Counted from the stretch's first letter, positions 34,745 through 44,957 are shown. The stretch is 64,000 bases of DNA from Aquilutibacter rugosus (GCF_036541335.1 NZ_JAZHBO010000001.1:124001-188000); one strand, 5' to 3'. Numbers and translations: made by a program. The notes: generated by a model not told the origin, from the letters alone.

Positions 34745-35896
34745 CTACTTGGAAAGTTCACGAGCCAAGTCATACACCGCCATGCCGTAATGCTTGGAGA
34801 TGTTGTAACGCGTGATCGCATAGAAATTCTGGAAGCTGTACCAGTACTCAGGACCACTTACGCCATCGAGACGGAACACGTTGGCCTTGGCACTTGCAGT
34901 CACCGGAATCATCGGACGAAAACCCTTGTCCGCCAGCTGCTGCACGGTATAGATCGGATCGAGCGATTCGGGCGTGAGATCGGCAGCCGCTGCATCTTTG
35001 GTTGCCTTTAAGGTCACGGTGCCGCCACGCACCCATCCGCCACGTCGCACAAAATAATTTGCGATGGATGCAAACGCATCTTTCTTACTGCGGAAGAGAT
35101 CGGCTCGACCGTCACCATCGCCATCCACTGCGAGTTCCATGTAGCTCGACGGCATGAACTGACCGTAGCCCATCGCACCGGCATACGAACCTTGCAGCGT
35201 GGTGATGTCCAAGCGCTCGCGCTTGCCCATGGCAAACAGTTCCATCAGCTCATTGCGAAAGAAGGCCTCGCGGCGTGCTTCACGATCGGCCTTGGTCGGA
35301 TCGCCACTGCGCGGATAAAAAAAGCCCAGCGTGTAAAGGGCATTGACGACATTGGTCTTACCCATGTTGGCGCCCCAACCCGTCTCGACGCCCATGATCG
35401 CCACGATGATTTCTTTGGGCACACCGTAAACGGATTCGACCTTTTCCAGATCGGCCCGATTCTCGGCGATGAATTTACGGCCGCCGCTAATGCGCGCATC
35501 GGTGATAAAGATCGGACGGTATTGCGCCCAGGTCTTGCTGGTTTCGGCCGGCTTGGACATCAGCGCGATCACGCTGTCGAGTTTGGTGGCCTGATTCAGT
35601 ACCGTGCGAATCGAATTGGGATCAATGCCGAACTTGGCACTCGTGCGTTTGACGAAGTCCTCTTTGGCTTCGGCCAGTGCCATCGGCGGCAGCGGATCGG
35701 GCAGCGGATTGGTCTTGGGCTTGGGCAGACCGTTGTCAGCCGTCGGCGCGGTGGCCGCGTTCGTCGGCGGGGTGGTCGCCGCTGCATCGGGGGCTTTTTC
35801 GCCCTCCAGTTCGTTGGAATAGATCGAGGCGCAGGCGCTCAACAGGAGCGCGGCACCACCGACGGCGGAGATCTGGAGCAGGGTCTTCTTCGTCAT
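34745..35896 (-). CDS. mltB: Membrane-bound lytic murein transglycosylase B
   Basis: 383 residues. Lipobox LSAC, Ala/Pro linker, then the SLT_2 domain: EIIVAIMGVETGWG with the catalytic Glu, GAMGYGQFMPSSYMEL and DGDGRADLF (a calcium-binding EF-hand-like site). Cleaves peptidoglycan to 1,6-anhydro products. It is the second gene of the rodA-mltB-rlpA-dacC order typical for xanthomonads. Confidence 0.94.
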   Translation of the reverse strand: MTKKTLLQISAVGGAALLLSACASIYSNELEGEKAPDAAATTPPTNAATAPTADNGLPKPKTNPLPDPLPPMALAEAKEDFVKRTSAKFGIDPNSIRTVLNQATKLDSVIALMSKPAETSKTWAQYRPIFITDARISGGRKFIAENRADLEKVESVYGVPKEIIVAIMGVETGWGANMGKTNVVNALYTLGFFYPRSGDPTKADREARREAFFRNELMELFAMGKRERLDITTLQGSYAGAMGYGQFMPSSYMELAVDGDGDGRADLFRSKKDAFASIANYFVRRGGWVRGGTVTLKATKDAAAADLTPESLDPIYTVQQLADKGFRPMIPVTASAKANVFRLDGVSGPEYWYSFQNFYAITRYNISKHYGMAVYDLARELSK

Positions 35897-35996
35897 GACA
35901 TTGAGAATATCATGTAAGCCATTGAATTTCCGCCCTTTTCGTGGCGGATTATGTAAGGAAACTGTTAAGGCGCGTAGACACGGCGCGTCGTCAGAT

Positions 35997-37097
35997 TTAC
36001 CGCTTGGCGCCGGAGCGCACCGCCATCACCAGACCCATACCGGTCAGCAGCGACACCGCCGAGGTGCCGCCGTAGCTGAGCAGCGGCATCGGCACGCCGA
36101 CCACCGGTAGCAGGTTCGAGATCATGCCGCCGTTGACGATGACGTACACGCCAAACGCCAACCCCAATGCGCCGGCCACTAATCGCCCCCAGCCATCCTT
36201 GGACTGCATTGCAATCCATAGGCAACGCAACACGACCACCGCATACAGCGCGAACACGACGACCACGCCGATCCATCCCCACTCCTCGGAGAACACCGAG
36301 AACGCAAAGTCCGTGGTGTGCTCAGGGATGTAGTTGAGATGCGATTGCGTACCCTGCCCCAAACCCTTGCCGAAGAACCCACCGGAGCCGATCGCAATCT
36401 TGGATTGAATGATGTTCCAGCCTGCGCCCTGCGGATCGTTCTCCGGATTGAGGAAGGTCAGCACGCGATCCTTTTGATACGGCCGCAGTAAAAAGAACCA
36501 CGCAAGCGGCGCAATCGAGGCCACCGCTCCCGCCGCACCGACAAACCACCACCAGCTCAATCCCGCCAAATACAGCACGAAGGCACCACTAATGCCCACC
36601 AGCATCGCGGTACCGAAGTCCGGCTGTTTCAGAATCAGCAGCACCGGAATGCCGATGATCACGCCGCTGGTCAGAATCGTCCGCAAGCGCGGCGGCAGCG
36701 ACTGTTCGTTGACGTACCACGCCACGGCCATCGGCAAGGTGATTTTCAGCAGCTCCGATGGTTGGAAATAAAACACGCCCAAGTTGATCCACAAGTTGCC
36801 GTGCCTGCCCTGCCCGATCAGCAGCACCAGCATCAGTGGCAGCAGCGAGAACAGATACACATACGGCGAGGCGTTGCGCAGTTGCGCGGGTTGCGCGCGC
36901 GACAGTAGCCACATCACCGCAAAGCCGATCACGTAGCGTGCACCTTGTGCCACAACCGGTCGCATGGTGCCGTCGCCTGCACCGTATTGCGTTACCAGGC
37001 CGACACCCATCAGACACACCAAGGCACCGAGCAGAATCGGATCGAGGCTACGCAGCAGGTGTCGCGTCAGCCCCAAGAACCAGCGAAACAGGCTCAT
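35997..37097 (-). CDS. rodA: Peptidoglycan glycosyltransferase RodA (SEDS family)
   Basis: 366 residues with about ten membrane helices. SEDS polymerase of the elongasome. WNIIQSKIAIGSGGFFGKGLGQGTQSHLNYIPE (here GSGGFFGKG, QSHLNYIPE) holds the catalytic Asp region near TDFAFSVFSEEWG, and the C-terminal LSYGGTSAV is conserved. Overlaps the PBP2 gene by 4 bases, in line with the two working as a complex. Confidence 0.95.
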   Translation of the reverse strand: MSLFRWFLGLTRHLLRSLDPILLGALVCLMGVGLVTQYGAGDGTMRPVVAQGARYVIGFAVMWLLSRAQPAQLRNASPYVYLFSLLPLMLVLLIGQGRHGNLWINLGVFYFQPSELLKITLPMAVAWYVNEQSLPPRLRTILTSGVIIGIPVLLILKQPDFGTAMLVGISGAFVLYLAGLSWWWFVGAAGAVASIAPLAWFFLLRPYQKDRVLTFLNPENDPQGAGWNIIQSKIAIGSGGFFGKGLGQGTQSHLNYIPEHTTDFAFSVFSEEWGWIGVVVVFALYAVVVLRCLWIAMQSKDGWGRLVAGALGLAFGVYVIVNGGMISNLLPVVGVPMPLLSYGGTSAVSLLTGMGLVMAVRSGAKR

Positions 37098-39133
37098 TGC
37101 TTCGGTTCCTCCGGTTTAGCCGCCGCGGCGGCGGCTTGCTTGGTTGACTTGGTTGGCTCGGTCGATTTAGCCGGCTCCGTAGTAACAGGCGCGGGTTGCT
37201 TGGATTGTGCCAGGCGTTCCAGCTCCGCCGCCATGATTTCATCGGGAGCGGGCTCCAGGCGCGGCGCCGGATCGGCCGGACGCTGCAGTAGCCACGCATC
37301 AAACACCTTGCGCGCAATCGGGCCGGCCGTACTTGCGCCGTAGCCACCATGTTCAACATTCACTGCAATCACGATCTGCGGGTCTTCGACGGGCGCAAAG
37401 CCGACAAACAATGCCTGATGGCGCAAGTGCAGTGGCAGCGAATGCGGATTCATCGAAGCCGAACCCTTACGCGACACCTTTTGCGCGGTACCGGTCTTGC
37501 CCGCCATGCTGTACGGCGCGCCACGCGCCAAGCTGGCACCGGTGCCGACCACCATCGTCAGATGCATACCGTCCTTAATCACATCAAGGAATGCCTTGTT
37601 GGAACTGATCCGCTTCTTTGCCGGCGATGCAACGCTGACCCATGGCTTCTGATAGCCGGCGCGCACTTGCCACACCAGATGCGGACGATGCATCTCGCCG
37701 TCGTTGGCGATGGCACCAATGCCCTGCACCAACTGCAGCATCGTGGCCACCCAGTAACCTTGACCGATACCGGAAATCACGGTTTCACCGGGATACCAGC
37801 GCTCTTTGCTGCGCTTCATCTTGTACGCAGGCGATGGCACGACACCCTTGTTCTCGCCGCTCAAGTCCACGCCCGTAGCCTGACCGAAGCCATACTCCTG
37901 CATGTAGCGATCGAGCTTTTCAATGCCCATGTCATAGGCGAGTTTGTAATAGAAGAAATTGACCGAATCCCAGATCGATTTCTTGATATCCGTCCAACCC
38001 GAGCCACGATGCGCATCGCGATAGCCACGTCGTTGGCCGGGGATAAAAAACTCACCCGTCGAAAACACGCGGTAATTCAGGTCAATTTGGCCGCTTTCGA
38101 GTCCGGCCAGTGCCACCAGCGGTTTGATGGTCGAACCCGGCGGACCACCGCCCAGCACGTTGCGGTTAAACATCGGGCGCGAAGGATTGTCCATCAGCTC
38201 GCGATACAGCAAGCCGGGAATGCCATTGACGAACAGGTTCGGGTTGTAGGCCGGCAGCGAGACCATTGCCAGAATTTCACCGGTACGCGGATCCATGGCG
38301 ACGGCCGAGCCATCGTGATCACCGAACGCGTTGACCATGGCCTGCTGCAGATTGATATCAATGCTCAGGCGCAAGTCGACACCGGGTTGTGCAGGCACGC
38401 GGCCGAGGCTGCGGATCGGTCGGCCATCGACATTGGTTTCGATCTTGTCGAAGCCGATCTTGCCGCGCAGCAGATCCTCGTAATAGCGCTCGAGTCCTGC
38501 TTTGCCGATATGACTCAGCGCGGAATTCTCGCTGCCGAGTTTCTCTTTATCCTTTTCGTCAATGCGACCCACATAGCCGATGACATGCGCAAACAAATTG
38601 CCGTAGGGGTAATAGCGCTGCATGTACGGCGTCAGTTCCATGCCCGGAAAGCGCCAACGGTCCGACGACATGCGCGCGATTTCATCTTCGGTCAGGCGCT
38701 CTTTCAGCGTGACGATCTTGAAGCCGCGGCTGCCTTTGATGGCTTTGCGGTAGTTCTCAACCTCTTCGTCGGTCAGTGCGACGCGTGCACGCAAGGCGGG
38801 CAACCATTGGTCCGGCGGGCCGGCACGAAACGGCGTCACATCGAGCCTGAAAGCCGGCACGTTCTGCGCCAGGATCACGCCGTTGCGATCCAGGATCAGG
38901 CCGCGACCCGGCACGACCGGCTTGGGTCGAATGCTGTTCTGCGTGGATTGCGTCTGATAGTGGCTGTAATTGAGCACCTGCAGGCGGAAATACCACAACG
39001 CCAGAAACACGGTGAGCAGCACCACGACGCCCATCGCGATGAGGGCGCGTTCGCGGAACAGTTCGCCTTCGCGTGTCGTACTTTTGACGTGACGGCGACC
39101 GTTGCCGGTCAGTAGCCGTTTGAGGTCGGCCAC
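37094..39133 (-). CDS. mrdA: Penicillin-binding protein 2, peptidoglycan transpeptidase
   Basis: 679 residues. One N-terminal membrane helix (about 30-50), the pedestal domain starting VPGRGLILDRNG, and the transpeptidase domain with STIK (in GGGPPGSTIKPL), SVNFFYY (Ser-x-Asn) and KTGTAQ. An Ala/Lys/Pro/Thr-rich tail of about 60 residues follows. GTG at 39133 is used, one base after the mreD stop; the longer frame from 39199 lies inside mreD. Crosslinks side-wall peptidoglycan with RodA. Confidence 0.95.
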   Translation of the reverse strand: MADLKRLLTGNGRRHVKSTTREGELFRERALIAMGVVVLLTVFLALWYFRLQVLNYSHYQTQSTQNSIRPKPVVPGRGLILDRNGVILAQNVPAFRLDVTPFRAGPPDQWLPALRARVALTDEEVENYRKAIKGSRGFKIVTLKERLTEDEIARMSSDRWRFPGMELTPYMQRYYPYGNLFAHVIGYVGRIDEKDKEKLGSENSALSHIGKAGLERYYEDLLRGKIGFDKIETNVDGRPIRSLGRVPAQPGVDLRLSIDINLQQAMVNAFGDHDGSAVAMDPRTGEILAMVSLPAYNPNLFVNGIPGLLYRELMDNPSRPMFNRNVLGGGPPGSTIKPLVALAGLESGQIDLNYRVFSTGEFFIPGQRRGYRDAHRGSGWTDIKKSIWDSVNFFYYKLAYDMGIEKLDRYMQEYGFGQATGVDLSGENKGVVPSPAYKMKRSKERWYPGETVISGIGQGYWVATMLQLVQGIGAIANDGEMHRPHLVWQVRAGYQKPWVSVASPAKKRISSNKAFLDVIKDGMHLTMVVGTGASLARGAPYSMAGKTGTAQKVSRKGSASMNPHSLPLHLRHQALFVGFAPVEDPQIVIAVNVEHGGYGASTAGPIARKVFDAWLLQRPADPAPRLEPAPDEIMAAELERLAQSKQPAPVTTEPAKSTEPTKSTKQAAAAAAKPEEPKQ

Positions 39134-39134
39134 G

Positions 39135-39617
39135 TCATCGGCCCCAGCCGCGTAAACGCAGCGAGTCGATCGCGATAAACAGAATGGGCCACAGGGCAAA
39201 GCCGATCATCGGTGTCAGCCATGCGGTCCACGGTGCGGCGGGCAAACGCCAGAACGCATGCAGCGCCACGGAAATAATGCGGTCGTTGAGCAGAATCAGC
39301 GCAATGATGGCCGCCTGTTGCGTCAGCGGGAAAAACCGAATCCGCGCACGAAAGCGCAGCAGGATAAAGGTCACCACCACCAGTCGCAGCGCATTTTCGC
39401 CGAGCATGCCGCCGACGATCAGGTCCTGCAAAATGCCGAGCGCAAACGCCAAGGCCATGCCAACGCGACCGGGCGATTCAATAATCCAGTAGGCCAGCAC
39501 CAGCGCGACCCACGCCGGACGTAAGGGCTGCAATTCCGGCGCCACCGGAACCACGCTCAGCAGGAACGCCACCAGCAAGGTGATCGGCATCAGCCACGGT
39601 TGACGTTCACGACTCAT
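39135..39617 (-). CDS. mreD: Rod shape-determining protein MreD
   Basis: 160 residues, five to six membrane helices. Short hydrophobic protein of the elongasome with LRPAWVALVLAYWIIESPGRVG and GLLQDL-like GILQDLIVGGMLGENAL. Overlaps mreC by 4 bases and is followed by mrdA. Confidence 0.92.
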   Translation of the reverse strand: MSRERQPWLMPITLLVAFLLSVVPVAPELQPLRPAWVALVLAYWIIESPGRVGMALAFALGILQDLIVGGMLGENALRLVVVTFILLRFRARIRFFPLTQQAAIIALILLNDRIISVALHAFWRLPAAPWTAWLTPMIGFALWPILFIAIDSLRLRGWGR

Positions 39618-40672
39618 GGCGAAGGCACCGCCGGCTTTTCAGTTTCCGGCGCCTTGAGTTGCGGCTTGGGCGCGGGCGGTACGCTCGGATCGCGCAGCAA
39701 AGTCGGTTGTGTGGTGCTCGCGTCGGTTGGCGTAGTCGCGGCGGGCGTGGTGGTTGCAGCCGGCGCCGTCGCGGTAGCAGCAGCGCCCGAGCCGCTTGCA
39801 GCCGTCACTGCCACCGGCGCCGTGGCGCGATACGTCGAGGTCACGATCATCACCTGCGAGCCGCGATCCAGGCGCGCCGCCGGACGAATATCGCCGAGCA
39901 AGAATGCACGCGAATCATCGGCACGCACGCGCGTCACCACACCAACCGGCAGGCCCGGTGCAAAGCGTCCACCCAGACCGGAGGTCACGACCACGTCGCC
40001 GGGCTTGATGTCGGTCGAAAGCGGTACGTTAATCACATCGAGCAAATCGTTGCGCCCCATGCCAGAGGCAATCATGCGCACGCCATTGCGTTTGAGCATG
40101 ACGGGCACGGCGTGTTCGGGATCGGTCACCAGCAACACCGTCGAGATGTTCGGCTGCACTGAGATGACTTGGCCGAGCAAGCCGCCTTCGTCCATTACGG
40201 TTTGACCGACGCGAACGCCATCACCCGCACCGGCACGGATCACCAGGCGCTGACGCGAGGGATCCAAGTCCACATCGAGCACCGAGGCGATGATCACCGA
40301 CATGCCGGGGCGCACGGCCACAGCACGCTGCAAGTTCGCGGTTTCAGTCGTCGAAGCGAGAATGGCTTCGGCACGATCAAGTCGTGCACGATTGAGCATG
40401 AGTTCGCGACGCAGGCGTTGGTTCTCTGCCGTCAGTGAGCTAAAGCTGCCCGCATCGGTCGAGATCTTGCGCGCCGCCGCCGACGGCAAGCCGGCCACTG
40501 CCCACACCGGCTGCACGACAGTCGACAGTTGCTCACGGACTTTATCGAGCCAATGGGTCTGTTTGTCGACAGCCATCATCATGACGGCCAGCGCGACAAA
40601 CGCCAGCAATTTCAGCGTGTCTGAAAACTCACCGTCACGGGGTACTGCATTAGGGCCGGCCAGATCGGGCAC
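39614..40672 (-). CDS. mreC: Rod shape-determining protein MreC
   Basis: 352 residues. One membrane helix (about 22-38), a coiled coil (about 70-105, LTAENQRLRRELMLNRARL) and the beta-domain with GAGDGVRVGQTVMDEGGLLG and VVTSGLGGRFAPGLPVG. A C-terminal Ala/Thr/Pro-rich tail of about 70 residues is disordered. Links MreB to the periplasmic synthases. GTG start. Confidence 0.93.
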   Translation of the reverse strand: MPDLAGPNAVPRDGEFSDTLKLLAFVALAVMMMAVDKQTHWLDKVREQLSTVVQPVWAVAGLPSAAARKISTDAGSFSSLTAENQRLRRELMLNRARLDRAEAILASTTETANLQRAVAVRPGMSVIIASVLDVDLDPSRQRLVIRAGAGDGVRVGQTVMDEGGLLGQVISVQPNISTVLLVTDPEHAVPVMLKRNGVRMIASGMGRNDLLDVINVPLSTDIKPGDVVVTSGLGGRFAPGLPVGVVTRVRADDSRAFLLGDIRPAARLDRGSQVMIVTSTYRATAPVAVTAASGSGAAATATAPAATTTPAATTPTDASTTQPTLLRDPSVPPAPKPQLKAPETEKPAVPSP

Positions 40673-40684
40673 GTCAACGACACG

Positions 40685-41731
40685 TTATTCGTAGGCAAAG
40701 AACTCGTTGCCGTGCATGTCCACCAGCTCGAGCGCACGACCGCCACCGCGGGCCACGCAGGTCAACGGATCCTCTGCGACTTGAACATGCAAGCCGGTTT
40801 CGTTGGAGATCAGTCGGTCGAGATCGCGCAGCAAGGCGCCACCACCAGTCAGCACGATGCCGCGCTCCGCGACGTCAGCGCCCAGTTCCGGCGGGGTCTG
40901 TTCGAGCGCCAGCTTGATGGCTGTCACGATACCGGCCAACGGTTCCTTCAGTGCTTCGAGCACTTCGTTCTCGTGGATGGTGATGACCTTAGGTACGCCT
41001 TCGGACAGATTGCGGCCGGTCACTTCGATTGAGCGGTTCTCGGTTTGCGGCCAGGCGCAACCCAGTTGCATCTTGATGCGTTCGGCCGTGGCTTCGCCGA
41101 TCAGAGTGCCGTAATGACGGCGCACGAAGTTGATGATGGACTCGTCGAAGCGGTCACCGCCGATACGCACCGAAGCGGCATACACGATACCGTTCAACGC
41201 AATCACTGCCACTTCAGTAGTACCACCGCCGATATCCACCACCATCGAACCGCGCGCTTCAGTCACCGGCATGCCGGCACCGATTGCAGCCGCCATGGGC
41301 TCTTCGATCAGGAACACATCGCGGGCACCGGCCTCGAGCGCGGATTCTTTAATGGCGCGACGTTCCACTTGGGTCGAACCGCAGGGCACGCACACCAGCA
41401 CGCGCGGCGACGGACGCAGGAAGCGGCTCTTGTGCACTTTACGGATGAAGTACTTGAGCATTTCCTCGGTGTAGGTAAAGTCGGCGATCACGCCATCTTT
41501 CATGGGGCGGATGGTGGTGATGTGACCCGGCGTACGACCCAGCATTTGCTTGGCCTCGGCGCCCACTGCTGCGACCGACCGCGTGCCCCCGCCACGGCGA
41601 TCTTGTCGCACGGCGACCACTGATGGCTCGTTCAGCACGATGCCTTGGCCGCGGACATAAATCAGAGTGTTGGCGGTTCCCAGATCGATCGAGAGATCGC
41701 TGGAGAACATGCCACGGAAATTCTTAAACAT
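40685..41731 (-). CDS. mreB: Rod shape-determining actin homologue MreB
   Basis: 348 residues. Actin-fold ATPase: DLSIDLGTANTLIYVRGQGI (phosphate 1), DIGGGTTEVAVIALNGIVY (phosphate 2) and ERGIVLTGGGALLRDLD (adenosine motif). ATG at 41731 with AGGTGG seven bases before; the longer frame from 41845 is an unlikely leader. First gene of the mreBCD-mrdA-rodA operon, with a promoter just upstream. Confidence 0.96.
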   Translation of the reverse strand: MFKNFRGMFSSDLSIDLGTANTLIYVRGQGIVLNEPSVVAVRQDRRGGGTRSVAAVGAEAKQMLGRTPGHITTIRPMKDGVIADFTYTEEMLKYFIRKVHKSRFLRPSPRVLVCVPCGSTQVERRAIKESALEAGARDVFLIEEPMAAAIGAGMPVTEARGSMVVDIGGGTTEVAVIALNGIVYAASVRIGGDRFDESIINFVRRHYGTLIGEATAERIKMQLGCAWPQTENRSIEVTGRNLSEGVPKVITIHENEVLEALKEPLAGIVTAIKLALEQTPPELGADVAERGIVLTGGGALLRDLDRLISNETGLHVQVAEDPLTCVARGGGRALELVDMHGNEFFAYE

Positions 41732-41774
41732 TGGGGATCCACCTGGCGGGGAGAGTTGGGGCAGTGAACCCATT

Positions 41775-41804
41775 ATTTTAGCGCCCGCATTTCCACAGGG
41801 GCAA
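41775..41804 (-). promoter_or_regulatory. Candidate sigma-70 promoter of mreB
   Basis: On the minus strand TTGCCC (41804-41799) and TAAAAT (41780-41775) are 18 bases apart and give a leader of about 37 bases before the mreB ATG. The divergent kinase gene starts at 41916; TATACT at 41818-41823 could serve it, but no good -35 is seen for that one. Confidence 0.45.
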
Positions 41805-41915
41805 GCACAATATCCGCTATACTTAACAAGTTTGCTGGTCCACACCCAACCGCCCTACGGCCAGGTCGGTCCCGCGAGCGCCTGCCCCCTTTTCCTGTTC
41901 ATTTTCGAGCCCGAA

Positions 41916-42848
41916 ATGTCAGCACTCATCTGCGGTTCCATGGCGTACGACACCATCATGGTGTTCGAAGACCAATTCAAAAATCACATCCTGCCGGATA
42001 AAGTCCACATTCTGAATGTGTCCTTCTTTGTCCCCCACATGCGCCGCGAGTTCGGCGGCTGTGCCGGCAACATCGCCTACAACCTCAAGCTGCTGGGCGG
42101 TTCGCCAATCCCCATGGCCACCGTGGGCGATGACTTTGGCCCCTACCGCAACTGGTTCGAGCAGCAGAATATCGCACTCGACTACGTCAAGACGCTGCCG
42201 GGCACCTTTACCCCGCAGGCCTTTATCACCACCGATCACGACAACAATCAGATCACGGCCTTCCACCCGGGTGCAATGTCGCGTTCGTATGAGAACCACG
42301 TCAAGGATGTCCCCGGCGTCACCATTGGCATGGTCTCGCCCGACAGCCGCGAGGGCATGATCCAGAATGCCCGTGAGTTCCACGAGATGGGCATTCCGTT
42401 TATCTTCGATCCGGGTCAGGCGATGCCGCTGTTCTCACCCGATGATCTGCGCAATTTCATTGAGCTGGCCGACTACGTCACGGTCAACGACTACGAATCC
42501 AGCATGCTGCAAAAGCAAACCGGCTGGACCGAGCAGGAAATTGCCGAGCGCGTCAAAGCACTGATCTGTACGCGCGGCCCGCAGGGCGTCACGATCTTTG
42601 CCGATGGCAACAGCTATCAGATTCCGCAGGCGCAGGAAAAAGCCATTAAAGACCCGACCGGTTGCGGCGATGCGTTCCGCGCGGGTCTGCTGTTCGGTCT
42701 ATCCAAGGGCTACGATTGGGAAACCATTGGCCGTATCGGCAACCTGATGGGCGCCATCAAGGTTTCCTATCACGGCACGCAGAATCAGTCGTTTACGTAC
42801 GATGAGTTCAACGCCGAGTTCACCAAGCAGTTCGGCTACTCGCTCTAA
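41916..42848 (+). CDS. PfkB-family carbohydrate/nucleoside kinase (adenosine-kinase-like)
   Basis: 310 residues. Ribokinase fold with FGGCAGNIAYNLKLLGG near the N-terminus and the PfkB signature DPTGCGDAFRAGLLFGL with catalytic Asp near the C-terminus. Similar proteins are often annotated as adenosine kinase; the real substrate cannot be told here. ATG at 41916 is chosen, since the open frame upstream lies in the mreB leader. Divergent from mreB and ended by a bidirectional terminator. Confidence 0.88.
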   Translation: MSALICGSMAYDTIMVFEDQFKNHILPDKVHILNVSFFVPHMRREFGGCAGNIAYNLKLLGGSPIPMATVGDDFGPYRNWFEQQNIALDYVKTLPGTFTPQAFITTDHDNNQITAFHPGAMSRSYENHVKDVPGVTIGMVSPDSREGMIQNAREFHEMGIPFIFDPGQAMPLFSPDDLRNFIELADYVTVNDYESSMLQKQTGWTEQEIAERVKALICTRGPQGVTIFADGNSYQIPQAQEKAIKDPTGCGDAFRAGLLFGLSKGYDWETIGRIGNLMGAIKVSYHGTQNQSFTYDEFNAEFTKQFGYSL

Positions 42849-42869
42849 GCGCAGTACGCGGTATAAGAA

Positions 42870-42909
42870 AACGGCCGGGTTGGTGATCCAACCCGGCCGT
42901 TCTGTTTTT
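42870..42909. terminator. Bidirectional rho-independent terminator
   Basis: A perfect 14-bp stem AACGGCCGGGTTGG (42870-42883) and CCAACCCGGCCGTT (42888-42901) closes a TGAT loop. TGTTTTT follows on the plus strand and TTTTC on the minus strand. It lies between the convergent kinase and M1 peptidase genes and can end both transcripts. Confidence 0.9.
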
Positions 42910-42929
42910 ACAGCTTGATTTAAGGCAGA

Positions 42930-44867
42930 TTACTTAGCAGCGCCGTCAATCGTCTCAGCGACCGAACCCGCGGTGATCGGGTGCATGCTGGCCTTGGACT
43001 TCTCGTACGCTTGCTTGGCCAGAGCCAGGCCTTCGGGCGATTTCACCAGTTCCGAGTAGATCGGCATGATCAGCTTGCGACGACCGACGCGCTCAATGAA
43101 CTTCTGCAGTTCGGCGTTGGCTGCGGTGTAACCGGAACGCACCGCCAGCGGATACCAGATGCGTGCAATTTCACCATTGGTGGTGCCGGTGAAATGGAAG
43201 GCCTGATCGAGCTTGGTCATTTGTTCGGGCGACAGCTTTTGCGGCATACCGGACAGGAAGTGCGTCCATTCCTGAGTGATCCAGGTCTTGGTCGCGTCTG
43301 CAGCCGGCACGGTGCCGTTGCTGATGAAGTCGGTGCGTGCCTTATCGACGCCGGCGAAACGCGGCGAGTCGGTAGTCGGTGCATCTTTAGGAATGCCCGG
43401 CTCGTAAACCCACTCATTGACCTCTTCCATGGTGACCTTGCCCGGATACTTATCGATCAGGTTGGTCTTGAGGTAATCCACCATTTGCGCCGTCGAAATG
43501 GACTGGAACGCAAAATGATCGAAATAGGCCTTTAAATAGGCATCAAACGTTTCGCGACCGTAGCGGTTTTCCAGGAACTGCAGGAACCAGGCACCCTTGG
43601 CATAAACAGTGGAGCTGGACGAGCCGTCGGGATCGGGCAGATCCTGCGGCTTCATGGCCAGACGCTGCATACCCGGCGAGATGGCCTTGAACTCCGTAGC
43701 CAGCTCCTGGCGATCGATGAGGTTTTCCATGTCCTTCATCTCTTTGCCGTACAGATCTTCGGTGATGCGCGACTGGACGTAAGTGGTGAAGCCCTCGTTT
43801 AACCAGGCATCCTTAGGCGACGAGAACGTTACCAGATTGCCCGACCAGCTGTGTGCCAGTTCATGCGCCACCAGCGAGACCAGCGATTTGTCGCCCGTAA
43901 TCACGGTCGGCGTCGCAAAGGTCAGGCGCGGGTTTTCCATACCGCCGTACGGGAACGATGGCGGCAGCACCAGAATGTCGTAACGGTCCCAGCGATACGG
44001 ACCGTACAGACGCTCAGCGGTCTGCATCATCTTTTCGGTGTCTTCAAATTCCTTGGCGGCCTTAGCGACCATGGTCGGCTCCGCCCAGACGCCGCTGCGG
44101 TTACCGGTGGTTTGGAACACCAGGTCACCTGCTGCAATCGCCAACAGGTACGAAGGAATCGCCTGCTCCATCTTGAAGGTGTAGTCGCCATCGCGCGCAG
44201 CCTTCGGATCGTTGTCGGCGCTCATCAGCACCATCAGATCCTTCGGCGCGGTCACGTGGGCGTTATAGGTGAAACGAACGCTCGGCGTATCCTGCAGCGG
44301 CACCCACGACCGGGCATGAATCTGCTGCGATTGCGAGAACATAAACGGCGACTTCTTGCCTTCGGTCATCTCCTTGGTCAGCCATTGCAGACCACTGGCT
44401 TCGGGCACTGTGCTGTACACAATCCGCACCTTCGAAGGACGGTCCGGCGTTTCAATCGTCAGCTTGCTGCCAAGGATTTTGTCCTCGGCGGCGACTTCGA
44501 ACTTGAGCGGCGTCCATGCACCATGGACATTCTCACCCTCGATCTTTTCAATCTTGATAGCGCGGGTGTCGAGCAGCAGCTGCGTCGCATCCTGCTTGAG
44601 CCATTCGAGCGTCAGTGTGGCGGTACCGCTAATGATCTTTTGGTCAGGCTTGACGGCCAGATCCAGATCAATGTGCTTGGTGCGCACCACATTGGGTTGC
44701 GAGTACGAGTGCTCATCGACCACTTGCTGACCGGCTTGGGACTTGTCGGCGCTTGCGGCCGTTTGCGAGTCGGCATTGGTAGCGGGCTGCGGCTTGCAGG
44801 CCACGGTGAACAAGGCGGTGGCAACCACAGCCGATGCAATCAGAAGACGTTTGTTGGTGCGATTCAT
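42930..44867 (-). CDS. M1-family metallopeptidase (leukotriene A4 hydrolase/aminopeptidase-like), lipoprotein
   Basis: 645 residues. Signal peptide with a lipobox-like TVAC, then an M1 beta-domain, the exopeptidase motif YGGMENP and zinc site HELAHSW with the third ligand Glu in WLNEGF (about residue 335-360), and an ARM-like C-terminal domain as in LTA4 hydrolase. Should remove N-terminal residues from peptides in the periplasm. ATG at 44867. Confidence 0.92.
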   Translation of the reverse strand: MNRTNKRLLIASAVVATALFTVACKPQPATNADSQTAASADKSQAGQQVVDEHSYSQPNVVRTKHIDLDLAVKPDQKIISGTATLTLEWLKQDATQLLLDTRAIKIEKIEGENVHGAWTPLKFEVAAEDKILGSKLTIETPDRPSKVRIVYSTVPEASGLQWLTKEMTEGKKSPFMFSQSQQIHARSWVPLQDTPSVRFTYNAHVTAPKDLMVLMSADNDPKAARDGDYTFKMEQAIPSYLLAIAAGDLVFQTTGNRSGVWAEPTMVAKAAKEFEDTEKMMQTAERLYGPYRWDRYDILVLPPSFPYGGMENPRLTFATPTVITGDKSLVSLVAHELAHSWSGNLVTFSSPKDAWLNEGFTTYVQSRITEDLYGKEMKDMENLIDRQELATEFKAISPGMQRLAMKPQDLPDPDGSSSSTVYAKGAWFLQFLENRYGRETFDAYLKAYFDHFAFQSISTAQMVDYLKTNLIDKYPGKVTMEEVNEWVYEPGIPKDAPTTDSPRFAGVDKARTDFISNGTVPAADATKTWITQEWTHFLSGMPQKLSPEQMTKLDQAFHFTGTTNGEIARIWYPLAVRSGYTAANAELQKFIERVGRRKLIMPIYSELVKSPEGLALAKQAYEKSKASMHPITAGSVAETIDGAAK

Positions 44868-44957
44868 TTACGGCGGACCTGAAAAAACTGATTTTTCCAG
44901 TTTAACCGTTTTGTTGCACCGCAATGCGGCAGAGCACTGCTCCGCCGCGTATCCGAT

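Noticed and set aside
37349..39115. 588-codon plus-strand frame opposite mrdA
   Set aside because: A shadow frame: mrdA has all three transpeptidase motifs, while this frame is His/Arg-rich without recognisable domains.
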